Shown here piece after piece: positions 24,639-30,001 of a stretch of 48,970 bases of DNA. The DNA comes from a virus. Location of the stretch: the IMG/VR virus record IMGVR_UViG_3300037493_002279, positions 1-48,970 of that record, one strand, 5' to 3'. Position numbers and translations under genes: made by a program. The notes beneath the pieces are model-generated. The model did not search any database. It was not told the origin of the DNA and saw only the letters and a list, made by a program, of their open reading frames with translations. Numbering within the stretch: position 1 is the stretch's first letter; each line of letters starts with the position of its first letter.

Positions 24639-24935
24639 ATGAACAACGACTTAAACGCAAACATCATCGACAACCTTGGTTCTTTGCTTGCAGAGATCGC
24701 CGACCTGACGGCCAAGGCAGACCTCATTAAAGATGCAATGAAGGACGTTGCGACCGCTCCAGGTTCCACCGGTAACGTCTTCGAGGGTGCCCTGTTCAAG
24801 GCCACCGTCATCGAATCTAACCGCACTACGATTGACCACAAGCGCTTGTTAGCTGACCTTGGCGTAAGCGCTGAGGTAATCGCTACGTACAGCAAGACGG
24901 CTGCCGTTTTCAGCGTCAAGGTAGGGGCACGCTAA
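24639..24935 (+). CDS. Phage helical/beta protein of unknown function
   Basis: The 98-residue product has an N-terminal coiled helix (SLLAEIADLTAKADLIKDAM) and then the beta region VFEGALFKATVIESNRTTID with KTAAVFSVKVGAR. The order is familiar in many small phage proteins. It is preceded by operator copy 1 and a CAGGAGA ribosome site and followed by a regulator with a one-base (TAATG) overlap. Likely highly expressed from its own promoter; role unknown. Confidence 0.6.
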   Translation: MNNDLNANIIDNLGSLLAEIADLTAKADLIKDAMKDVATAPGSTGNVFEGALFKATVIESNRTTIDHKRLLADLGVSAEVIATYSKTAAVFSVKVGAR

Positions 24936-25342
24936 TGAAATACCAAGAAACTTTTTGCAGCCAGTGCGGTCAGGGCTTCGGCCCTGGCGACCAAGGTTAC
25001 TCGTCGTGCAAATCGCACACCCCTAAGCATCAGAACAATTGGGCGGCGTACAGCCGTATGGCCCGTGGCGCCCTTGGATTGTCTCAAACCGAGGTAGCGC
25101 AGGCCTTGGGAGTTTCCCGGGCTACGATTGTCAGGCTAGAGACCGGACGTATGCCAATTAAGGCTTTGTTAGTGAACACGCTCATTGATTTTTATACATC
25201 ACAGGGCGTGTCATCAAATATACAAAAGCACCCCGCCCTTTTGCCTGGACAATACGTGACGGTTGGTATCTATTTAAATTCAAAAGGTGGGGGGGTTTTT
25301 GTATCGCCACTAAAGACAACGCCATTACGGGGCAAGAAATGA
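24935..25342 (+). CDS. XRE-type regulator with N-terminal zinc-binding motif
   Basis: The 135-residue protein starts with a possible zinc site, C8-x2-C11 ... C25-x2-H28. An XRE-type helix-turn-helix follows at about 40-68 (ARGALGLSQTEVAQALGVSR ... IVRLETGR). The C-terminal 50 residues are not recognised. Lying between two copies of the ACTAC-N4-GTAGT element, it is a natural candidate to bind them, which is an inference. It overlaps the next regulator by ATGA. Confidence 0.75.
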   Translation: MKYQETFCSQCGQGFGPGDQGYSSCKSHTPKHQNNWAAYSRMARGALGLSQTEVAQALGVSRATIVRLETGRMPIKALLVNTLIDFYTSQGVSSNIQKHPALLPGQYVTVGIYLNSKGGGVFVSPLKTTPLRGKK

Positions 25343-25665
25343 CGGAAAACGTAAAGTTAAGCATTGCGATGCGGATGGCTAGGGCTGCACTTAACTGGAC
25401 CCAGCACGACGTAGCCTGTGAGACTGGTATTGCTAAGACGGTAATTGCAAGAGCGGAGTTAATTGATGGGAATTTAAATTTAAATCAGGTTGCCAGGTTA
25501 TTAAATATGTTCAAAGAGAATGGTGTTGAGCTTAGTTTTTTGTTTGGGCAGGTTGTGACCGTCACCGTAAACGAAGAGGCAATTGAAGCAGTACAGGAAG
25601 ATCTAATGGACATCGATGGCCGCAGGTCAGATCGTCGGGCACCAATAACTGGGGGGAAACAATGA
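25339..25665 (+). CDS. XRE-family HTH regulator, paralog of the minus-strand regulator
   Basis: The 108-residue protein has the helix-turn-helix MRMARAALNWTQHDVACETG ... VIARAELIDG at about 10-42. A helical segment VARLLNMFKENGVELSFLF and a closing GRRSDRRAP follow. It aligns along its length with the regulator at 16060-16422, including the ENVK start and RSDR end. It may control the local operator pair or cross-regulate the leftward operon. ATGA overlaps connect it to both neighbours. Confidence 0.78.
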   Translation: MTENVKLSIAMRMARAALNWTQHDVACETGIAKTVIARAELIDGNLNLNQVARLLNMFKENGVELSFLFGQVVTVTVNEEAIEAVQEDLMDIDGRRSDRRAPITGGKQ

Positions 25666-25871
25666 GAGTCGGAGAGCACGTCAAGTTCAACAAGAAGCTG
25701 CCACGCCTGGCCCACTGCCGTGGCTTCATCACAGCAATCGACGGCATGATCGTCAAGATGCACTGGTACGAAGGGGCTGACGACGGTCCTATGCATACCC
25801 TGCTGGAGCATCTGGAACTGGCAGGTAAGGCGCCTCAAAAAATATTAAATAAAGATAGCCTAATTGTTTAA
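25662..25871 (+). CDS. Small beta-rich protein
   Basis: A 69-residue protein whose first 50 residues form strands (VGEHVKFNKKLPRLAHCRGF, VKMHWYEGADDG), suggesting a small barrel. The AT-rich C-terminal codons run into operator copy 2, which starts seven bases before its stop. Function unknown; it may bind nucleic acid or protein. Confidence 0.5.
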   Translation: MRVGEHVKFNKKLPRLAHCRGFITAIDGMIVKMHWYEGADDGPMHTLLEHLELAGKAPQKILNKDSLIV

Positions 25872-25896
25872 TTCGATGTTACACTACGTATGTAGT
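25864..25896 (+). promoter_or_regulatory. Promoter -10 with palindromic operator, copy 2
   Basis: TTTAAT (25867-25872), ten bases, then ACTAC-GTAT-GTAGT (25883-25896) repeats the arrangement at 24578-24607. The conserved leader continues to the ribosome site CAGGAGA and CCGACCA before the ATG. The -35 region here is weak (ATTAAA at 17 bases), so activity may depend on an activator or be lower than copy 1. Confidence 0.55.
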
Positions 25897-25924
25897 ACTT
25901 CATAACAGACAGGAGAACCGACCA

Positions 25925-26188
25925 ATGAAACAACATCCTTACCTAGAGTACTTTGTCCGCGGCGCCTGGGGCGACATCGAGTGCCTAGTCAGCGTTACCC
26001 ACTTCCACCACCAACCTGCGGACCGTAGCTGCACCGACAGCGACATGGACTACCGCGGCTTCACCGAAGTCGAATTCGGTTTGCTGCACCTTGATGGCAC
26101 GCCAGCGCCTGAGTTGGAAGAGCTGATGGATATCAAGAAAATTGCGGATATCGAAGAGATGATCATTGCTAACCTTTGGGAGAACTGA
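25925..26188 (+). CDS. Acidic small phage protein
   Basis: An 87-residue acidic protein with aromatic and His residues near the middle (VTHFHHQPADRSCTDSD) and an acidic C-terminal helix. Its leader is homologous to that of the 24639 gene although the proteins are not. An anti-host or inhibitory role would be guesswork. One base separates it from the next start. Confidence 0.55.
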   Translation: MKQHPYLEYFVRGAWGDIECLVSVTHFHHQPADRSCTDSDMDYRGFTEVEFGLLHLDGTPAPELEELMDIKKIADIEEMIIANLWEN

Positions 26189-26189
26189 A

Positions 26190-26387
26190 ATGCTGGCCTA
26201 CTGCGATTACATTGTGACAATCATTAAAGCGAACCTGCTGCCGCATGACGACATGGCGCATATCGATACCGTTGGCCAGATTGGCTACGACCTGGGCCCG
26301 AACGGTGAGTTCCTGGGCACCAAAAAGACGCTGGAAGTGACGGATATGAACGGCAAGAAGTACCTGATCACGGTGGAGGAGCTATGA
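26190..26387 (+). CDS. Small phage protein, unknown function
   Basis: ATG 26190 gives 65 residues and has GGAG upstream, preferred over an upstream start that would overlap the previous gene. The product has a helix (YIVTIIKANLLPHDDMAH) and beta hairpins ending KYLITVEEL. It overlaps the next start by ATGA. Confidence 0.5.
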   Translation: MLAYCDYIVTIIKANLLPHDDMAHIDTVGQIGYDLGPNGEFLGTKKTLEVTDMNGKKYLITVEEL

Positions 26388-26569
26388 GCATTAGCCCGGA
26401 CGATGTCTATAAGAAGGCGATACAGCTCGGCTTTAACCCTGAGACCGATGAGATCCGTTTAGGGCGCCTTCTAGCCCTTTCGCAGTCGTTTTACCACCAG
26501 GGGTTCATGGAAGGCGTAGAGAGCCTTAAAACGGCCTTAGAACACGCTAGGAACGGGGAGGCTGTATGA
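26384..26569 (+). CDS. Small helical phage protein
   Basis: The 61-residue helical product (DDVYKKAIQLGFN, RLLALSQSFYHQGF) carries no known domain. It lies in a chain of genes linked by 4-base overlaps, so expression follows the operator-2 promoter. Confidence 0.5.
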   Translation: MSISPDDVYKKAIQLGFNPETDEIRLGRLLALSQSFYHQGFMEGVESLKTALEHARNGEAV

Positions 26570-26793
26570 AGCGCGTAACGTTACAGGATGCACCTGCTGA
26601 GTACAGTTTTGAGCAGGCTACGATCTGGCTAGAGGCCTATAACCAGGGGTTTGAGGTTGGCGTTGAGGTTGAGCGGGATGATTGTGCGCGGATGGCTGAC
26701 CATTACTTTGACTACGCCCCGAGTAAGCAAATGCGCGTTGCTTACGGGAACATTGCTGACGCTATTCGTGGGAGAGATCATGACAACCTGTAA
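26566..26793 (+). CDS. Small EREAC-motif phage protein
   Basis: The 75-residue protein contains GVEVERDDCARMADHYF and NIADAIRGRD, the two halves of the small-protein motif shared with 21430-21696, 27024-27188 and 27181-27573. The N-terminal EQATIWLEAYNQGFEVG is helical. Unknown role. Confidence 0.55.
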   Translation: MKRVTLQDAPAEYSFEQATIWLEAYNQGFEVGVEVERDDCARMADHYFDYAPSKQMRVAYGNIADAIRGRDHDNL

Positions 26794-27031
26794 CGATATG
26801 CACATCCGCGGTTTAGAGTTATTAATTAAATCGCTCGACAAACAAATTGAAGACAATTCCGAAAAAAACGGGGTGCATTATGACGCTATACGAGTGGTAT
26901 TACGGCATATTTATGATAAGGAGGGCATCGCCGTCATTAGAATGTTAAGCGATAAAATTCAGAAGGAAGTAGATAACGTCCCTTATGCCGATTGGCTCAT
27001 GCATTTTTTATATGACTTTGAATATGACTGA
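26780..27031 (+). CDS. Hypothetical helical protein
   Basis: The product is 83 residues from ATG 26780, which has GGAGA nearby; a longer frame would start inside the previous gene. The protein is helical and AT-rich in coding (LELLIKSLDKQIEDN, DKIQKEVDNVPYADWLMHF). No family is recognised. Confidence 0.5.
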   Translation: MTTCNDMHIRGLELLIKSLDKQIEDNSEKNGVHYDAIRVVLRHIYDKEGIAVIRMLSDKIQKEVDNVPYADWLMHFLYDFEYD

Positions 27032-27188
27032 CATTATCCAACTAGCAATTGAGGCCAGCGTTAAGGCTGAGCGTGAGGCCTGCGCGAAGTTATGCGAGGA
27101 CCTAGCCAAGTGGCACAGCGCGTTAGTAACGGCGGCCTTTGAGTCTGCTGCAGATGAAATCAGAATGAGGGGGGATAAGAATGATTAG
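27024..27188 (+). CDS. Minimal EREAC-motif protein
   Basis: From ATG 27024 this is 54 residues and consists almost only of the shared motif: VKAEREACAKLCEDLAKW, a helix, then AADEIRMRGD. It is the shortest member in this genome and therefore outlines the minimal domain. It overlaps neighbours by eight bases on each side. Confidence 0.55.
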   Translation: MTDIIQLAIEASVKAEREACAKLCEDLAKWHSALVTAAFESAADEIRMRGDKND

Positions 27189-27573
27189 AGATAACATTGT
27201 TAAGTGGGCTCAGGACGCTGGGGTCATGCCGCTAGGCTGCGACGCCACAGAGGATCAATGGCAATCACTGGAGTTGTTTACAGCGTTAGTATTAACAGCA
27301 GAGCGCCGGCGTCAAGCGCACGGTGCGGCGTATTGGACTGCTTATGAGTATGACGTTGCAGCAGAAGAGCGCGAAGAATGTGCGAAGTTGTGTTTTCAAA
27401 TGTGGAACAAATGGTTGGACTCTGAAAATCAAAGTGAGTTCACGCGCCCCGATGCAGAGGATTGTGCGGCAGCTATCCGCGCAAGAGCGGTGGGTATGAC
27501 GCAAGATGAGAAAGATGTTCTTCAAAATGCTCTTGACGAGGCTATGGTTGAGATAAGAGGAAGGAACTCATGA
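27181..27573 (+). CDS. EREAC-motif protein, longer form
   Basis: The 130-residue product has a helical N-terminus (LFTALVLTAERRRQAHGA), then AAEEREECAKLCFQMWNKW and CAAAIRARAVG, and a C-terminal helical extension (DEKDVLQNALDEAMVEIRG). It is the largest member of the shared-motif group. Function unknown. Confidence 0.55.
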   Translation: MIRDNIVKWAQDAGVMPLGCDATEDQWQSLELFTALVLTAERRRQAHGAAYWTAYEYDVAAEEREECAKLCFQMWNKWLDSENQSEFTRPDAEDCAAAIRARAVGMTQDEKDVLQNALDEAMVEIRGRNS

Positions 27574-27830
27574 GTTACATTAACGGGCAAAATAAATTCA
27601 ATTGGAGCGAAGATTGGATAGAAAAAAACTTACGTCGTCGTCTTTTTTTGTATAAAAGAAAATACCCTAGCTTTAATCTTGAAAGGTTCATTGAGCAACT
27701 TACTAAGTATGAAGCTGATAGTAAAACGCAACGATGGTGGCCGTACATGAAAGACGAAGACATTGCAAAAATGAATAAATTAAGGCGCCGCGTCAAGTCA
27801 ATGAAAAGTTTAGGTGAAGGTATGAACTAA
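27570..27830 (+). CDS. Basic small protein, unknown function
   Basis: An 86-residue, strongly basic, Trp-containing protein (WSEDWIEKNLRRRLFLYKRK and a C-terminal KLRRRVKSMKSL). The coding sequence is AT-rich. A nucleic-acid-binding role is suggested only by charge. Confidence 0.5.
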   Translation: MSYINGQNKFNWSEDWIEKNLRRRLFLYKRKYPSFNLERFIEQLTKYEADSKTQRWWPYMKDEDIAKMNKLRRRVKSMKSLGEGMN

Positions 27831-27902
27831 ATAAAACAAGGAGAAGAGCACTTTATTAAGTTGTATCAACCGTCGTTAAAAATAAACTTTTGGAGAATTA
27901 AA

Positions 27903-28199
27903 ATGGAAACCGATGACTTTCACGAGATTATTGACACACTTGAACGTTGTTTTATTTTGGAAGACGAGCATAAATCAACCTATGCGCCTCTTAACATTGT
28001 GGGGGCGATGGATCGAACCGCTTATAACCTTGGTAGGATTGCGGAATCAATTACGCCAATGTCTGCGGTGCCGCTAGAAACACCCGGCGGTGGGCGAGTT
28101 GGTAGCTTGACTGAGGCTGTTGTTTATGTGGCTGAAAACCTTAAAATAATAGCTGACTCAATAAGTGACTTGGCCCAAGCGGTACGTGAGCGCGGCTGA
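27903..28199 (+). CDS. Small phage protein (GGRVGSLTEAV type)
   Basis: ATG 27903 is preceded by GGAGA, giving 98 residues; a TTG 42 bases upstream is less likely. The protein is helical with the element ETPGGGRVGSLTEAVVYVAE and ends DLAQAVRERG. I recall this arrangement in phage proteins of unknown function. The 72 bases before it hold an AAGGAG sequence but no supported gene. Confidence 0.55.
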   Translation: METDDFHEIIDTLERCFILEDEHKSTYAPLNIVGAMDRTAYNLGRIAESITPMSAVPLETPGGGRVGSLTEAVVYVAENLKIIADSISDLAQAVRERG

Positions 28200-28214
28200 C
28201 GCAAGGTACAAATA

Positions 28215-28448
28215 ATGAAGCGCCATGCATTGTTAGACCATTTGATTGAGAATCGTTGGGCAGATGGTGACCGGGACCTGGTAGAGCTGCTAGACGTGTC
28301 ACGGTCCACGATCAGCAAGATCCGGTGCCGTAATGTGCCAGTGAACCCTACCCATATCCTCAGTATCTATGACGCGACGAACCTGAGCATTGACGAAATT
28401 AGGGGGCTCATTGACAAGGCATCGAAGGAGACAAATGATGAAAAGTGA
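28215..28448 (+). CDS. Small HTH regulator
   Basis: The 77-residue protein has the helix-turn-helix DLVELLDVSRSTISKIRC followed by a helix with HILSIYDATNLSIDEI, a common layout of short phage repressor-like or Cro-like proteins. As nearly the last gene before the non-coding locus, it could regulate the promoter at 28631. That link is inferred. Confidence 0.7.
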   Translation: MKRHALLDHLIENRWADGDRDLVELLDVSRSTISKIRCRNVPVNPTHILSIYDATNLSIDEIRGLIDKASKETNDEK

Positions 28449-28530
28449 TACAATGAAACCTAAGCTGTGGGAGGTTGTAGTGGCAACAATATCAATTGTG
28501 CTACTGTTCCTTCTTGCTGCACTACTTTAA
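28435..28530 (+). CDS. Single-pass membrane microprotein
   Basis: A 31-codon frame with tandem ATG starts lies inside the end of the regulator gene, behind GAAGGAG. The product is a short charged start followed by one hydrophobic helix (VVVATISIVLLFLLAALL). Its function is unknown. Confidence 0.4.
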   Translation: MMKSDTMKPKLWEVVVATISIVLLFLLAALL

Positions 28531-28630
28531 CCTTTAAGGCATCCTACAAGGGAGCCTTATAGGCTACCGGTGGTCTGGAGTTTGCCTTGGTCGGTTTCGC
28601 CAGGCCTGACACCCCGGAAAGACGGGGGAC

Positions 28631-28660
28631 TTGACAGTATTAGTCTGGGCGTATTAATAT
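28631..28660 (+). promoter_or_regulatory. Promoter ahead of the structured RNA
   Basis: A perfect TTGACA (28631-28636) is followed by TAATAT (28655-28660) after 18 bases; overlapping alternatives at 15-16 bases also exist. The expected transcript start is near 28667, two bases before the first hairpin. Confidence 0.5.
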
Positions 28661-28666
28661 TCACAC

Positions 28667-28813
28667 ATCTGTTTGGGTGGTGCCGAACAGTAGTTTCCAA
28701 CAACGAGAGAATGCCCTGATAAGGCAGGCTTCGTCAAAAGCTTCGAGAATATGGTTGGACATACTCTCATAAGCGGCAAACCAAGCCTAAAGCCTACTTA
28801 TCAGGGCTTTTTT
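28667..28813 (+). ncRNA. Candidate structured small RNA
   Basis: About 147 bases run from the predicted start to a T tract. Hairpin 1 is CTGTTTGG/CCGAACAG (28669-28690, one G-U pair, 6-base loop). A long stem joins GCCCTGATAAG (28713-28723) to CTTATCAGGGC (28797-28807) and continues as AGGCTT (28726-28731) with AAGCCT (28790-28795). It encloses GAGAATATG/CATACTCTC (28745-28768, one mismatch, 6-base loop). Six T residues follow. No known RNA family is recognised. It could be a trans-acting small RNA, a cis antitermination element (compare HK022 put RNAs) or part of a packaging signal. Confidence 0.45.
28713..28813 (+). terminator. Terminator formed by the long closing stem of the RNA
   Basis: The 11-base stem GCCCTGATAAG/CTTATCAGGGC ends directly at TTTTTT (28808-28813). 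The enclosed 73 bases hold other hairpins, so this is an unusually large-looped intrinsic terminator. It would separate early from packaging transcription unless read through. Confidence 0.5.
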
Positions 28814-29003
28814 ATTGGTGCCGCGTACCCGTCAGGGCGCGTTAGTAAATGGTCTGCATGGACTGAACCCGAGAATCACCGGCTGCCGATTCACCCCGGA
28901 GCAAGCCGAGAAGCCTGTCAGTGAGGGACTTCGCAAGATAAGAGGGCAAGTGGTGAGACAAACCTCTTATCGATGAATCGCTGCCATCTTGGGTTGCTAG
29001 ACT

Positions 29004-29303
29004 ATGAGACAGGATCTCTTAGTTGGGCAGGGTAGACTAGCTAGGCTTCGCAAGAGGTTGGCTAATCACCCTTGGGTAAACTATGGGACTTTTATGGCTA
29101 CTTTTTACATGATGTATGTTGCAGGAACGGCAAGACCTAAGAAGGTCCATGCTACGCTAGAGTCAGCACGGGAAGCAGTGAAGGCGTACAAGGAACAGGG
29201 CGGGACACGAGAGTGCTTCATTTTGGCGCCGATAGAGACGTTCGCAGGCCGGAAGATACTAACGATTAAGCCAAAGGTGACGGTGGAAGCCAGAGCCCAG
29301 TAA
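29004..29303 (+). CDS. Hypothetical small protein before the terminase genes
   Basis: ATG 29004 gives 99 residues, but the first 30 are Arg/Leu-rich and may be untranslated leader. ATG 29094 would give 69 residues starting MATFYMMYVAG. The conserved-looking part is strand-helix-strand (KKVHATLESAREAVKAYKEQ, RECFILAPIETFAG). The sequence CTTCGCAAGA occurs both here (29047) and in the upstream non-coding region (28929). The start choice is unresolved. Confidence 0.5.
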   Translation: MRQDLLVGQGRLARLRKRLANHPWVNYGTFMATFYMMYVAGTARPKKVHATLESAREAVKAYKEQGGTRECFILAPIETFAGRKILTIKPKVTVEARAQ

Positions 29304-29327
29304 CGATTACCTTCACCGGGGAAAGAG

Positions 29328-29492
29328 ATGAAACCGTTAACCGAAGACCAAATCCAAGAGCTATACGACATAGCCGCAATGGAAGCCTGGAAGACCTTCG
29401 CCGCTTACCCGCCAAAGATATTCCCTATCATGTTCGCCCGAGCTATCGAAGCTCATCACGGGATACAAGATAGACAATCCCCAGAAGCGTAA
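29328..29492 (+). CDS. Small phage protein, unknown function
   Basis: A 54-codon frame behind GGGGAAAGAG. The helical product ends in MFARAIEAHHGIQDRQ, a C-terminal pattern I associate with many small phage proteins. It occupies most of the gap between the previous gene and terS. Likely real; function unknown. Confidence 0.55.
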   Translation: MKPLTEDQIQELYDIAAMEAWKTFAAYPPKIFPIMFARAIEAHHGIQDRQSPEA

Positions 29493-29518
29493 GTACACTC
29501 TGACCAAAGGAGCACACT

Positions 29519-30001
29519 ATGGCTAAGATGGGAAGACCCAGCATATACACAGACGAACTAGCGGCTACGATCCTCGGCAGGATCAGTAACGGCGAGTCGC
29601 TACGTAGTATCACGATGGAAGAGGGGATGCCGAACCCAGATACAATTTATGTGTGGTTGTTGAAAAGACCAGACTTTGCCGAGAATTACACGCGTGCACG
29701 GGAAGAGCAGGCCGACACTTTAGCTGACGAGATCCTAGCTATTGCTGACGAGACGCCTGACTCTGTGACTGATGAGAAGGGGATTAGCCGCACCGACTCT
29801 GGCTGGGTAACCTGGCAGCGGAACCGCGTTGACGCCAGGAAGTGGGTAGCCAGCAAGTTGAAGCCAAAGAAGTACGGCGACGCCTTGAAGGTCGGTGGGG
29901 ACAAGGATAACCCATTAGCGGTGACGGTGGGGACTGAGGTCTTCGACAGCGTGCTAGAGAACCTGGCGTTACAGAAACGACTGCAGAAGCCCAAAAAATG
30001 A
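29519..30001 (+). CDS. terS: Terminase small subunit
   Basis: The 160-residue product shows the common small-terminase layout. It starts GRPSIYTDELAATI, with an HTH region NGESLRSITMEEGMPNPDTI followed by YVWLLKRPDF, then YTRAREEQADTLADEILAIA and RKWVASKLKPKKYGD. TerS recognises phage DNA and feeds it to the large subunit. An AAAGGAG site precedes the ATG and the stop overlaps terL by ATGA. Confidence 0.9.
   Translation: MAKMGRPSIYTDELAATILGRISNGESLRSITMEEGMPNPDTIYVWLLKRPDFAENYTRAREEQADTLADEILAIADETPDSVTDEKGISRTDSGWVTWQRNRVDARKWVASKLKPKKYGDALKVGGDKDNPLAVTVGTEVFDSVLENLALQKRLQKPKK

Larger units (their letters stand above)
28531..29003. other. Apparently non-coding, stem-loop-rich region between early and packaging genes
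   Basis: No credible reading frame is visible on either strand in 473 bases. Inverted repeats on the plus strand include TAAGGC/GCCTTA (28535-28559), GCCTtGG/CCAGGC (28584-28605) and CCCCG/CGGGG with a GAAAGA loop (28612-28627). Those in the candidate RNA are listed separately. GAATC/GATTC lies at about 28873-28891, and a perfect 9-base GATAAGAGG/CCTCTTATC at 28937-28971. AACCC (28866-28870) could close a domain with GGGTT (28991-28995). It may also contain packaging sites for the terminase encoded downstream. Confidence 0.6.

Noticed and set aside
27831-27902. Possible extra small gene after the AAGGAG at about 27838
   Set aside because: No start codon at suitable distance opens a separate frame; only a TTG in frame with the 27903 gene is present.
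28713-28807. Hammerhead-like core suggested by CTGATAAG in the structured RNA
   Set aside because: The required CUGAUGA and GAAA core and cleavage-site arrangement are not present.
28531-29003. tmRNA, RNase P RNA or tRNA in the non-coding region
   Set aside because: No tRNA-like acceptor/T-arm, tag reading frame or RNase P conserved core could be found by eye.
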